Assembly (NCBI GenBank): GCA_035541755.1
Contig: DATKMQ010000167.1
Coordinates: 1-64,000, forward strand
From: Syntrophorhabdaceae bacterium
GTDB lineage: Bacteria; Desulfobacterota; Syntrophorhabdia; Syntrophorhabdales; Syntrophorhabdaceae
DNA: 64,000 nucleotides
Reading direction: 5' to 3'
Position 1 is the stretch's first letter. Each line of letters opens with the position of its first letter. The notes beneath the pieces were generated by a model that saw only the letters and a program-made list of their open reading frames with translations, was not told the DNA's origin and made no database searches. This document shows positions 42,749-51,244 of the stretch, one piece after another. Position numbers and translations under genes: made by a program.

Positions 42749-42756
42749 GAACTTTT
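42749..42756. repeat. target-site repeat left of the IS1595-type element
   Basis: GAACTTTT occurs here and again at 45443-45450 on the other side of the element, matching the 8-base target duplication known for IS1595 elements. Confidence 0.6.
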
Positions 42757-42782
42757 TCGGAATATTATACTTGACATACCTA
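42756..42782 (+). repeat. left terminal inverted repeat (27 bp)
   Basis: TTCGGAATATTATACTTGAC and the following seven bases are repeated exactly in inverse orientation at 45419-45445. The TTGACA at 42771-42776 inside it serves as the -35 box of the transposase promoter. Confidence 0.88.
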
Positions 42783-42799
42783 AACCCCTGTGCTATAGT
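42771..42799 (+). promoter_or_regulatory. transposase promoter starting in the left inverted repeat
   Basis: TTGACA (42771-42776), 17-base spacer, TATAGT (42794-42799), followed by the Shine-Dalgarno AAAGGAG and the ATG at 42823. Confidence 0.75.
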
Positions 42800-42822
42800 T
42801 TTAGTAGAAAGGAGATATAACA

Positions 42823-43714
42823 ATGGGACAGTCAATTATAAACTCCAAGCATTTCAGTGATGAACAAGCCGCTTATGATTTCATCGAAGAAAGACTGTGG
42901 CCTGAAGGCCCTGTATGTCCTCATTGTGGCGATAAAGATCATATCGGTAAGATGAATGGTAAAAGCCATAGGATCGGCATGTATAAATGCTACGCATGCT
43001 ATCAGCCTTTTACGGTAAAGGTCGGTACGATCTTTGAAGACAGTCATGTGCCTATGCATCAATGGCTTCAGGCAATCTATCTTGTATGTTCCTCGAAGAA
43101 GGGTATAAGTTCGAATCAGCTTCATAGAACCCTGGATGTCACTCTTAAAACCGCATGGTTTATGTCGCACCGTATACGGATGGCTATGAATCAGGAACCA
43201 AGTGGCCCCTTTGGTGGAATAGTCGAAGGCGATGAAACTTTCATAGGCGGTAAGTTGCGCATAGGTCCGCTTTCCGACAAGCCGGGAAAACGCCCCAAAG
43301 ACAGACCTTCTCATACCGCGAACAAGGCCCCCGTATTCTCTCTTGTACAACGTGGCGGATCTGTGAAGTCCTATCATGTTGAGAAAGTCACCGCAAAGAA
43401 TCTTAGGCCGATAGTAGACAAAATGGTCACTAAGGACGCTCATTTTATGACCGACACTTCTACTGTTTTGGATAGTGTTGGTTTTGACCGCAAGCATTCC
43501 AAGGTATACCGTTGAAGGGTATTTCTCGATCCTCAAGAGAGGCATCAATGGCGTATACCATCATTGCGATGAAAAGCATCTTCACAGATACCTTGCTGAG
43601 TTCGATTTCAGGTATAATAATAGAGTGGCTAGGGGTGTTGATGATCTTAACAGGGCAGACAACTGTCTGCGAGGCGTTGTCGGTAAACGATTGACCTATA
43701 CGACGTCTCACTGA
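42823..43714 (+). pseudogene. IS1595-family transposase, disrupted by internal deletion/frameshift
   Basis: The first frame (42823-43515) gives an N-terminal zinc ribbon (CPHCGDKDHIG and YKCYACYQPF) and the DDE domain through GDETFIGG and FMTDTST. It then ends prematurely in HSKVYR. The +1 frame continues from about 43508 with TVEGYFSILKRGINGVYHH and HRYLAEFDFRYNNR, the family's C-terminus, to 43714. About 12 to 16 residues that normally join these parts are missing, so a small deletion changed the frame. The gene had a strong promoter and Shine-Dalgarno. Programmed frameshifting is unlikely because residues are lost. Confidence 0.85.
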
Positions 43715-43734
43715 GGGAGGAAGAAAGAGCAAAT

Positions 43735-43881
43735 ATGCCAAAAAGAAAAAAGCCGAAACTGAGCGCGAAGAAGCAACATGCCCTCTTTTTGGAGACTGCA
43801 AAAGCTGTTCAAGCCGAGGATGCAGGAGAAAGGTTTGAGAAGGCTTGTGCAAAGATTCTAAAACGGGAGAAGAAAACATAG
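43735..43881 (+). CDS. small basic passenger protein of the IS element (48 aa)
   Basis: 48 residues, very rich in Lys, Ala and Glu, starting MPKRKKPKLSAKKQHALF and containing ETAKAVQAEDAGERFEKA. GGGAGGAAGAAAG precedes the ATG at 43735 at a longish distance. From memory, similar short proteins often follow IS1595-type transposase genes, but I cannot verify this by search. It is probably helical. Its role is unknown; coupling to transposition is inference. Confidence 0.6.
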   Translation: MPKRKKPKLSAKKQHALFLETAKAVQAEDAGERFEKACAKILKREKKT

Positions 43882-43962
43882 TTATGTACCACAAGACAAA
43901 AGCATATAAATCACCCAATATAAGGTCATTAAAAACATTGGCATGAGAGATAACAGTACAAT

Positions 43963-44457
43963 ATGATAATCTTCGGGTTTAGTCTCTCTACTTCTGATGT
44001 TTGGTTGCTCGGTACTTGCGGTTTTCTCTTTATGGCTTTGATCGGTTATCGCCTTACAATCAACGCTCAAAGGCACAATGCTTTTAATATTGCCGCTACC
44101 ACTTTCAGAGCCAAATTTATAGCCGAACTTGAAGGGCTTTATCCCATTCCCGTAAATTGGCCCAAGAGTATCGAAGTACAGTCTTTCCTTGGTTCCAAGT
44201 TTCCCAAAATTCAATCCATCGTTGAAGAATTTAGAGGATATTTGCCCGGTAGGATTAAAAAAAAGTTTGACAAAGCATGGGTAGATTACTATAGCGCTAC
44301 TGGTCAAGAAGGCTATCAATGCTATCATCACTATATGCCATTTATGTCTACGTATAATGTTGACGGTAAACAAATTACGAAAGATACACGGGATACTTAC
44401 AAGGAAACCTTTAAACATAATGTCGATACTCTCCTTTCATTTGCAAAGCGAAAGTAG
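43963..44457 (+). CDS. membrane-anchored protein of unknown function (IS passenger)
   Basis: 164 residues. One membrane helix near residues 10-30 (VWLLGTCGFLFMALIGYRLTI), then NAFNIAATTFRAKFIAEL, a helical region rich in Lys and aromatic residues, and a Cys/His/Tyr-rich stretch QCYHHYMPF. I do not recognise a family. Codon use is AT-rich like the rest of the element, unlike the chromosomal genes around it, which indicates transfer with the element. The frame is intact. No clear Shine-Dalgarno precedes the ATG. Confidence 0.6.
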   Translation: MIIFGFSLSTSDVWLLGTCGFLFMALIGYRLTINAQRHNAFNIAATTFRAKFIAELEGLYPIPVNWPKSIEVQSFLGSKFPKIQSIVEEFRGYLPGRIKKKFDKAWVDYYSATGQEGYQCYHHYMPFMSTYNVDGKQITKDTRDTYKETFKHNVDTLLSFAKRK

Positions 44458-44490
44458 AATCACATAACCAAGTCACTGAATTTAGCGCTA

Positions 44491-45402
44491 TCATTCTTCT
44501 TCCCCTCTTACTAAGTCTGTAATCGTTGAAGCATTCTTCTTTGCAAACAAGATTCTATTCATCATGTGGTCGGAGCGAATATTCTTTTGCTTTAGCCAGC
44601 CAACGTACTGATCATACACAACGTCCTACTTTTCATCTGTGTTTTCAAAATACTCTCTGCTAAACCAACGAAATTTGTATCGGCCCGTTGTTTCAAGTGT
44701 TGCTGAAAATGGTTTCATCGACTTACGAACTGGTCTCCTTTTGGGGCCAATAAATAAGTTGTCAGCATGCTTCATGGCCTCTCTTGCTAAGATATCAGCA
44801 GCTTGAATTCCAACTTCACTCCTGGACGCAAATGTAATGCTATCCAAGTATGAAGCCCCTTCCCAACCAGAGGTCTCGGTCAAGAACGAATACAAAACCT
44901 CGGCACTTGCGTTTGTTTTTGGGTTTCTGTCGAAAACGAACCTTACCTTTTGCTGTGGAACGGATATACTTACTAAATCACCGAAATCCATGATCACGTT
45001 AAGAAAACAATGATGATAAGGAATGTGTTGTATTTCATCGGGAAAAACTTCTTTGTAATTTTGGATATCAAATATAGCGGCTCGTCACATTATTTTGGTA
45101 TTAACCAGCATATTAACCAAATCGGCATAGAGGGAATCCCTATCTTCTTTGGGCCAGCCCTTATAATTCCTGTGACCCGACTCGCAATCAGCCGCGTGGA
45201 ATGGAATCCCCCCCGTGCGTTGATTCCAGCTAACTGCCAAGGCGTCCCATTCTTCTTGCGTTCCAACCAGACCAGCTACAGCAAAAACCCGTTGTTCTTT
45301 CTCGTCATGGCTCTCATCCCCGAACACGATTAACATGGCGATCACCCACCGCTTTTTTCGATCTTCCCTAATTTCCTCTATGGTAGGGGCTTTATAGATC
45401 AT
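44491..45402 (-). pseudogene. DUF3800 family protein, interrupted by two in-frame stops
   Basis: Reading one frame from the ATG at 45402 to a TGA at 44491 gives 303 codons with a TGA at 45087-45085 and a TAG at 44628-44626. The N-terminal MLIVFGDESHDEKEQRVFAV is the acidic start of the DUF3800 fold, and QAADILAREAMKH near the end is its conserved active-site helix (RNase H-like fold). The residues around both stops read smoothly in frame, so two separate nonsense mutations are the simplest explanation. DUF3800 genes are common in mobile elements and defence-related islands. It is a passenger of the IS1595-type element and most likely no longer functional. Confidence 0.75.
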
Positions 45403-45418
45403 CTTACGCCCCCACCTG

Positions 45419-45445
45419 TAGGTATGTCAAGTATAATATTCCGAA
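45419..45445 (-). repeat. right terminal inverted repeat (27 bp)
   Basis: Exact inverse of 42756-42782. Its inward TTGACA could also serve the DUF3800 pseudogene, but the -10 that would go with it (GTAAGA) is poor. Confidence 0.88.
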
Positions 45446-45450
45446 CTTTT
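45443..45450. repeat. target-site repeat right of the IS1595-type element
   Basis: GAACTTTT, the same as at 42749-42756. The base after the left copy is offset by two against the inverted repeat, so the exact element ends are uncertain by two bases. Confidence 0.6.
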
Positions 45451-45453
45451 TTC

Positions 45454-45481
45454 TTGACAGGTTTTTCGTTCTTCTGATAAG
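45454..45481 (+). promoter_or_regulatory. promoter of the LysM-NlpC/P60 gene
   Basis: TTGACA (45454-45459), 16-base spacer and GATAAG (45476-45481) just outside the right end of the mobile element and 27 bases before the ATG at 45508. The insertion left this promoter intact. Confidence 0.5.
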
Positions 45482-45507
45482 GTACTCTTTACAGCACAAG
45501 GGGTGTT

Positions 45508-46497
45508 ATGAGAAGAGCCATTCGCGCCATAGGTTTGTTTTTTTTATTGGCATACCTGACGACACCGTCGATTTCAGCCGCTTCACCACTAACGCACAAG
45601 GTGAGACAGGGCGAGAATTTGTACAGTATCGCGAAGAAGTACCACGTGTCGGTGGTCGATCTCAAGAACCTCAACAACCTCCGGTCGGCAAAGCTCTCCC
45701 TCGGACAAACCTTGCTCCTGAAGGATAGCGAGCCGGACAAAACCGCCAAAAAAGAGCTTCACAAACAATATACCGGAAAAAAGAGTCAGACTCAGGAGAT
45801 CCAGGTCGGCGACAATGAGAACGACGGCGAATTTATCGAGTACAAGGTAAAAAGAGGGGATACCGTCGACACGGTGGCAAAAAGGTTTAATGTAGACAGA
45901 GACGAGCTCATCGAGTCGAATAATCTCCAGAGCGCCAAGGGTATTAAAAGGCTCTCACCGGGCAGGGCCATTCTCATACCCAGGATGATCGAAGAGGGCG
46001 AAGAAGAAATTGTCACACTCACCAATAAACCCTTGAAACCGTGGAAGGACGGCGATGAAAAATACATGCTCGTCAAGGTGGCCAAGAGCTTTATGGGTGC
46101 TCCTTACAAATACGGCGGAAACACGGTGAAGGGGCTCGATTGCTCTGCCTTCGTCAAAAAGATTTATGAGATATTCGATATACAGCTCCCGCGGAGTGCC
46201 AGGGACCAATTCAAGATCGGCTCCAAGGTGGCAAGGGATGCGTTGGCCGTCGGCGACCTCGTCTTCTTTAAAACCAAACGATATGCCAAATATCCAACCC
46301 ATGTGGGCATCTATATCGGCGAGGACAATTTCATTCACTCTTCGTCAGGGCACGGAAGGATCGGTGTCAAAATAGATTCTCTCTCTACTGAATACTATGC
46401 GAAAGCTTACATTGGGGCGACCCGAATCAAAGACAGCTCCTTCGAAGAAGTCCCCGAAGCAGCCACCACCTCCGACAGATCTTCCCGCAATCTATAG
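45508..46497 (+). CDS. secreted LysM and NlpC/P60 peptidoglycan endopeptidase
   Basis: 329 residues. A signal peptide (about 1-26, ending SISAA) precedes two LysM repeats: VRQGENLYSIAKKYHVS at about 30-75 and VKRGDTVDTVAKRFNVD at about 112-160. The catalytic NlpC/P60 domain runs from about 185 to 310. It has the nucleophile in GLDCSAFVKKIYEIF and the catalytic histidines in PTHVGIYIG and FIHSSSGHG. It would cut stem peptides of peptidoglycan in the periplasm, anchored by LysM. The following membrane protein gene begins after four bases, suggesting co-transcription. Confidence 0.92.
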   Translation: MRRAIRAIGLFFLLAYLTTPSISAASPLTHKVRQGENLYSIAKKYHVSVVDLKNLNNLRSAKLSLGQTLLLKDSEPDKTAKKELHKQYTGKKSQTQEIQVGDNENDGEFIEYKVKRGDTVDTVAKRFNVDRDELIESNNLQSAKGIKRLSPGRAILIPRMIEEGEEEIVTLTNKPLKPWKDGDEKYMLVKVAKSFMGAPYKYGGNTVKGLDCSAFVKKIYEIFDIQLPRSARDQFKIGSKVARDALAVGDLVFFKTKRYAKYPTHVGIYIGEDNFIHSSSGHGRIGVKIDSLSTEYYAKAYIGATRIKDSSFEEVPEAATTSDRSSRNL

Positions 46498-46500
46498 TAT

Positions 46501-47427
46501 GTGAAAAAAGAACATCTTCTTTTCCTCCTTGCCATAGCTTTCTATCTCTCGGGTTTCTATACGCTTATCCGCAGGATAGACCCTTTTCAGTATTTCTTCT
46601 ACATCACCTCCTGGTGGTCCTACATCATCTTCATCGACACAGTACTCTTCTTGAAATACAAACGGTTTTTCGTGCTTAACCGGTCCCTGTTTTTTGCGGT
46701 GGTCATTTCATCGGGATACTGGTGTTTCTTCGAGCTGATGAACCTGTGGCTTAATAACTGGTCCTATGTCCGGCTTCCCCGCGAGCCGGTATACAGATAC
46801 CTGGGTTATTTTCTTGCATTCGGCACGGTGGTCCCGGCCATCTGCCTTACTGAGCAATCTCTGGGAGGTGCCTTTCGAAAAGTATGCGTGAAACCGACCC
46901 ACATTCCCCATTATGCCCTATACGCCCTGACAATAGGCACCGCGGCTTTAATCCTGACCGTTGCTCTGCCCCGGTACTGTTTCTGTCTCGCCTGGGTATT
47001 CGCCATATTCTTGCTTGACGGTCTCAACTATCGGTGGGGTTTTGACTCTTTCGGCCGGGATCTCGAGCACGGCCGCATGGAGAAACTATTGTCGTGGGCG
47101 ATAGCGGGTCTTATCTGCGGCTTTTTGTGGGAGTTCTGGAATTTCTGGTCTTTGTCTAAATGGGTCTATACGGTTCCCTTCTTTACAAAGGGAAAGATTT
47201 TTGAGATGCCCCTTGCCGGGTACCTCGGCTTCATAGCCTTCGGGCTTGAAACTGCAGCCTTCACGAACCTTGTCAAAGGGATTGAAGTCCCCGGAAAGAG
47301 AAGATGGTACCATCTCGTGCTGGCCGCCTCCCTCCTCTGTTCCATCGTATCGTTCCCTCTCATAGACAGCTACTCGGTCCGCTCCTTTGGGTCGGCCACG
47401 GCCGCCGCGCGTTCCTGTAACAGGTAA
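46501..47427 (+). CDS. multi-pass membrane protein of unknown function
   Basis: 308 residues from a GTG at 46501. About eight membrane helices with many aromatic residues (FFYITSWWSYIIFIDTVLF, WEFWNFWSLSKWVY). The internal segments SSGYWCFFELMNLWLNNW and AGLICGFLWEFWNFWSLSKW look like two copies of one unit, so the protein may have arisen by duplication. I do not recognise a family. It begins three bases after the NlpC/P60 stop and probably shares its transcript, which suggests an envelope role, but no function can be assigned. Confidence 0.65.
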   Translation: MKKEHLLFLLAIAFYLSGFYTLIRRIDPFQYFFYITSWWSYIIFIDTVLFLKYKRFFVLNRSLFFAVVISSGYWCFFELMNLWLNNWSYVRLPREPVYRYLGYFLAFGTVVPAICLTEQSLGGAFRKVCVKPTHIPHYALYALTIGTAALILTVALPRYCFCLAWVFAIFLLDGLNYRWGFDSFGRDLEHGRMEKLLSWAIAGLICGFLWEFWNFWSLSKWVYTVPFFTKGKIFEMPLAGYLGFIAFGLETAAFTNLVKGIEVPGKRRWYHLVLAASLLCSIVSFPLIDSYSVRSFGSATAAARSCNR

Positions 47428-47467
47428 TTATTGACATATCGCACCGTTATGTGGTGAAATACGAGCC

Positions 47468-47932
47468 ATGGTCAAAAAGAAAGACAAGGAACTCACGCGA
47501 AAGCCGGACTTGATGGCTACGGCCTTTGAAGCAACCGCGCGTTACATGCGCGAGAACGTAAGGCTCTGCATCATCGGGCTTGTGGTTCTCGTTGTGGCCA
47601 TCGCCTCAGGCTATGCCTATGCCCTTCACGCAAAAAGCCAGCGTGACAAGGTCGAGTTTCGTCTCGCCCAGGGTATAGAGGCGTTTGATGCGTACGAGGT
47701 CAATGGAAAAAAGGAAGACATTGAAAAAGCTGAGACTGCCTTTAATGACGTTGCCCGGAAGAATATGGGGCAAACGTACTACGTTGCCAAGCTCTATCTC
47801 GCCAAGATCGATTACATGAACGGAAAGACTGAAGACGCCAAAAGACTCTACGGAGAGGTATCGAAGGGCGCTTCAAGTCCGACGCTCAAAGCACTCTCCG
47901 AAAAAGCCGTTCAACACTTAGAAAAGAAGTAA
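47468..47932 (+). CDS. YfgM-like membrane-anchored TPR protein
   Basis: 154 residues. A basic N-terminus and one membrane helix at about 34-55 (CIIGLVVLVVAIASGYAY) lead to a short periplasmic helical domain with one or two TPR-like repeats (AETAFNDVARKNMGQTYYVAKLYLAKIDY). The layout is that of YfgM/tetratricopeptide-like ancillary SecYEG proteins, but it is shorter than the typical 200 residues. It stands 40 bases after the membrane protein gene on the same strand. The assignment is tentative. Confidence 0.7.
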   Translation: MVKKKDKELTRKPDLMATAFEATARYMRENVRLCIIGLVVLVVAIASGYAYALHAKSQRDKVEFRLAQGIEAFDAYEVNGKKEDIEKAETAFNDVARKNMGQTYYVAKLYLAKIDYMNGKTEDAKRLYGEVSKGASSPTLKALSEKAVQHLEKK

Positions 47933-47994
47933 CCCGGCGCTCCCTAATCAATTCGCGCGATTAAAGACCCACCGCATTCTCCTTAACACCCCTG

Positions 47995-49224
47995 TTATTC
48001 GTACCGCAGGGCGTCTATGGGATTGAGTAGCGACGCCTTGTATGCCGGATAGAAACCGAAGAATATCCCCACTATCCCTGAAAACGCAAAGGCAAGCACG
48101 GCAGAAACAACGGACACATCGGTACGCCAGCCCGCGGACATGGAAATTACTTCCGACCCGGTAATTCCGGCGACAAGCCCGATCACGCCGCCGATCAGAG
48201 AGAGTATCACGGCTTCCATGATGAACTGAAGCCTGATGTCCCACGTCTTGGCCCCGATGGCCATCCGTATGCCGATTTCGCGGGTCCGTTCCGTCACCGA
48301 GACGAGCATGATATTCATAATCCCGATACCCCCCACAAGGAGCGACACGGATGCAATGGCGCCGAGCAGGAGCGTCATGACCTTTGTAGACTGTTCTGCA
48401 GCCTGCATGAGTTGGGTCAGGTTTCTCACCGAGAAATCATCATCTTTCTTTGCGCCGATGTGGTGTCTTTGCCTTAACAGGTCTGTGATCTGCTTCTCAC
48501 CCGAATCGAGGTCATCGGCGCTTTTCGCCTTGACCATGATCTGTCTCACCGAACCGGCAAAAACGGTGCCGAAGAGTTTCTTCTGTGCTGTGGTCACCGG
48601 TACGAAGACCGTATCATCCTGGTCCTGTCCCATAACCGACTGCCCTTTGACCGCCATAACGCCGATCACCCTGAAAGGGACCTTTTTTATCCTGATGATC
48701 TGATCGATCGGATCGATGCCGCCGAAAAGGTTATCGACAACAGTCTGTCCGAGAATGGCCACCTTGGTTGCGCTTCTGATGTCTTCGTCGGTAAAGGCCC
48801 TGCCCGAGCCCACAGGCCAATCGCGCACGCTCACAACACCCGGTGACGTTCCATAAACACCGGTAGACCAGTTAAGGTTTCCGTACACGATCTGGGCCAC
48901 CCCGTTCTGGATGGGCGCCACGTCCTGGACTGACGGGCACTCTTTCTGGATAGCGTCCGCATCATTGAGGGTGAGTGTGGGCTGGCTCCCGAAGCCCATC
49001 CTGAGCCCTCCCGACGTCTGGCTGCCGGGCAGCACGATGAGCAGGTTGCTCCCCATTGATGCCATCTGTTCCGATATCTGACGGCTTGCCCCGGTACCTA
49101 CCGCGAGCATAGCGATGACCGCCCCTACCCCGATGATAATGCCGAGCATGGTGAGGGCGGAGCGCATCTTGTTCACCCGCAGGGCACGAAGCGCTATCTG
49201 TACGGTCCAGGGAATACTGATCAT
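47995..49224 (-). CDS. MacB-type ABC transporter permease
   Basis: 409 residues. It starts WTVQIALRALRVNKMRSALTMLG, the classical MacB/LolC/FtsX N-terminus with the first membrane helix. A periplasmic domain of about 200 residues follows, and three C-terminal helices that include LLVGGIGIMNIMLVSVTERTREIG, the family hallmark. It lacks the ATPase, which is the separate gene upstream, overlapping by four bases. With the MacA-like adaptor and TolC-like protein it would form a tripartite exporter for macrolide-like compounds, lipids or peptides. The substrate is unknown. Confidence 0.92.
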   Translation of the reverse strand: MISIPWTVQIALRALRVNKMRSALTMLGIIIGVGAVIAMLAVGTGASRQISEQMASMGSNLLIVLPGSQTSGGLRMGFGSQPTLTLNDADAIQKECPSVQDVAPIQNGVAQIVYGNLNWSTGVYGTSPGVVSVRDWPVGSGRAFTDEDIRSATKVAILGQTVVDNLFGGIDPIDQIIRIKKVPFRVIGVMAVKGQSVMGQDQDDTVFVPVTTAQKKLFGTVFAGSVRQIMVKAKSADDLDSGEKQITDLLRQRHHIGAKKDDDFSVRNLTQLMQAAEQSTKVMTLLLGAIASVSLLVGGIGIMNIMLVSVTERTREIGIRMAIGAKTWDIRLQFIMEAVILSLIGGVIGLVAGITGSEVISMSAGWRTDVSVVSAVLAFAFSGIVGIFFGFYPAYKASLLNPIDALRYE

Positions 49225-49940
49225 TTTCTTACCTCACCTCGCATGCCTTTGTCGTCTGCCGTGGCCATGTCGCTCACCACATTTCCGTCGAGAAACCGTA
49301 TGATGCGCCGGCTGTAGGCGGCTATGTCCGGTTCATGTGTCACGAGGATGACGGTGATTCCCGATTCATTGTTCAGCTTTTGAAAAAGCTCCATAATTTC
49401 TATGCTTGTGTGGGTATCCAGGTTTCCTGTAGGCTCGTCCGCCAGGATGATGGGCACCTCGTTGACTATGGCGCGCGCTATGGCCACCCGCTGCTGCTGG
49501 CCTCCCGATAGCTGGTTGGGATGGTGGTCTTCCCTGCCCTCGAGCCCCACCGTCTTTAATGCGGCGCGTGCCTTCTGTCTTCGGTCTTTGGCGGGGACCC
49601 CGCTGTACAACATGGGAAGTTCCACATTCTCGAGCGCCGAGGTCCTGGATAAGAGGTTAAATCCCTGAAAAACAAAACCAACTTTCTGGTTGCGTATATG
49701 GGCGAGTTCATCCCGTGTCAATTGCCCTACGTCAATGCCTTCGAGGAGGTATTGGCCGCCAGTGGGTATGTCCAGACAGCCGATGATATTCATGAAGGTG
49801 GATTTGCCCGATCCTGAGGGTCCCATTATGGCCAGGAACTCTTTTTCCTCGATGTCCACGATAACCTTATCCAGGGCCCTCAGTTCGATATCGCCCAGCT
49901 GATAGATCTTCGAGATGTTCTTTACTTCGATGAGCTTCAT
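49221..49940 (-). CDS. MacB/LolD-type ABC transporter ATP-binding protein
   Basis: 239 residues. Walker A is [10 protein letters not shown], the Q-loop [11 protein letters not shown], the signature LSGGQQQR, Walker [13 protein letters not shown] and the H-switch VTHEPD. The start [20 protein letters not shown]-like [19 protein letters not shown] is typical of the LolD/MacB group. It overlaps the permease by four bases and its start lies one base after the adaptor stop. It drives the MacB-type permease mechanically, transmitting movement to the periplasmic adaptor. Confidence 0.93.
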   Translation of the reverse strand: MKLIEVKNISKIYQLGDIELRALDKVIVDIEEKEFLAIMGPSGSGKSTFMNIIGCLDIPTGGQYLLEGIDVGQLTRDELAHIRNQKVGFVFQGFNLLSRTSALENVELPMLYSGVPAKDRRQKARAALKTVGLEGREDHHPNQLSGGQQQRVAIARAIVNEVPIILADEPTGNLDTHTSIEIMELFQKLNNESGITVILVTHEPDIAAYSRRIIRFLDGNVVSDMATADDKGMRGEVRK

Positions 49941-51244
49941 TATCTGATGAACCTCGGTGGGGGAGGCGTGGAGTTGCCGTTGGTCTTGGCAGCCGTCTTG
50001 CTTACCGATTCGACAATCACCTGCTGCCCCTCGGTCACGTCTCCCGATGTAATCTCCGTCATGGATCCGTCGCTTATACCTATGGTTACCATGCTCCGTC
50101 TCGGCTTGCCGTTTTCCAATAGATAGATTGCATAGCTTTTTTGTGCGGGCTGGCTCGCTTCCTTGGTCATCTGTGGGGGATCAGAGCGACCATCACCTTT
50201 TCCCCCATCCCTACCCTTACCGCTTTTGTCTGACGTCCCCTGTGACCTGCTCACGGCCTTATCGTTAGCAGGCTTCGTCGGGGTTGTGCCGTCTTTTTCG
50301 GATGGCCTATACCTTAACGCCACGTTCGGGATTTTGAGGATCCCATCCTTGCTCGCAACGATTACGGAAACATTTGCCGTCATGCCGGGCATGAGTCTCA
50401 AATCGTTGTTGTCCACCTTGATCACTACATCGTAGGTGACAACATTCTGAACCGTAATAGGCGCTATGCGTATCTGATCCACTATGCCGCGAAAGGTATT
50501 GTCCGGGTACGCATCGACCGTAAACTCCACATTCTGGCCTACCCTTATTTTTCCCACGTCGGCTTCATCTATGTTCGTATCGATCTGCATCTTCGTAAGG
50601 TCCTGGGCGATCGTGAAAAGTGTGGGGGTCTGAAAGCTCGCTGCAACCGTCTGCCCCACATCCACGGCCCTGGATACAACCACGCCGTCCACGGGCGACA
50701 TGATCTTGGTGTATCTCAAGTTGGTCTCAGCGTAACGCAGGGCTGCTTCATTCTGAGATACCTGGGCGAAAGCCGCGCTTAACAGGGCATCGTTTGAGTC
50801 ATAAGTTGCCTCTGATGTATCAAGGTCCGCTCTGGCGATCAGGTCCTTTGCAAAGAGTTGTCTGTTACGGTCCCTGGTCCTTTTGGAATCGGTCTGCGTT
50901 GCTTTTGCCTTGGCCACGTTCGCCTGTGCCGCCAGCAAATTGGCCTTGGCCTGGTCCACTTGCGCTTGAAAAGTTGCAGGATCGATCTCCGCTATGATCT
51001 GTCCTTTCTTCACCCTCGAGTTGAAATCCACGTGGAGTTGTTTGATGGTCCCCGAAGCCTGAGTACCCACAAGCACGGTGGTCACGGCATTCATGGTGCC
51101 GGTCGCTGTTACAGTGGCCTTAAGCGAGCCGCTCTGAATGGCGACAGTTTTGAATTTTACCCCGTTATCCTTGCTGCGAAGAAAGATGAACAAACCCATA
51201 CCGACGAGTACGAGGCAGGCTGCTGCAATCACTATTTTCTTCAT
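49940..51244 (-). CDS. MacA-type periplasmic adaptor (membrane fusion protein)
   Basis: 434 residues. An N-terminal membrane anchor (about 4-19) precedes a barrel and lipoyl domain split around a coiled coil (AKANLLAAQANVAKAKATQ, DLIARADLDTSEATYDSNDALL), and a beta-barrel and membrane-proximal domain (AVDVGQTVAASFQTPTLFTIA). Between the barrel and the last domain is an insert of about 40 residues very rich in Lys, Gly, Ser and Asp, which most MacA proteins lack. It bridges the inner-membrane exporter and the TolC-like channel. It overlaps the TolC-like gene by one base. Confidence 0.9.
   Translation of the reverse strand: MKKIVIAAACLVLVGMGLFIFLRSKDNGVKFKTVAIQSGSLKATVTATGTMNAVTTVLVGTQASGTIKQLHVDFNSRVKKGQIIAEIDPATFQAQVDQAKANLLAAQANVAKAKATQTDSKRTRDRNRQLFAKDLIARADLDTSEATYDSNDALLSAAFAQVSQNEAALRYAETNLRYTKIMSPVDGVVVSRAVDVGQTVAASFQTPTLFTIAQDLTKMQIDTNIDEADVGKIRVGQNVEFTVDAYPDNTFRGIVDQIRIAPITVQNVVTYDVVIKVDNNDLRLMPGMTANVSVIVASKDGILKIPNVALRYRPSEKDGTTPTKPANDKAVSRSQGTSDKSGKGRDGGKGDGRSDPPQMTKEASQPAQKSYAIYLLENGKPRRSMVTIGISDGSMTEITSGDVTEGQQVIVESVSKTAAKTNGNSTPPPPRFIR

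Larger units (their letters stand above)
42757..45442 (+). mobile_element. decayed IS1595-type insertion element with passenger genes
   Basis: About 2.7 kb, more AT-rich than its surroundings, bounded by 27-bp inverted ends and flanked by 8-bp GAACTTTT repeats. It carries a zinc-ribbon DDE transposase broken by a deletion and frame change, a 48-residue small protein, a membrane-anchored unknown and a DUF3800 pseudogene with two stop codons. IS1595 elements are known to carry passengers. It is inserted between the FeS oxidoreductase and the NlpC/P60 gene. With a broken transposase it cannot move on its own, though the intact ends could be used in trans. Confidence 0.85.

Noticed and set aside
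43508-43520. Programmed frameshift in the IS transposase
   Set aside because: No slippery run is present at the junction and conserved residues are missing, so a deletion explains it better.
45085-45087. In-frame TGA in the DUF3800 gene as a second selenocysteine codon
   Set aside because: No stable hairpin follows, the position is not a known cysteine, and a TAG interrupts the same frame later.
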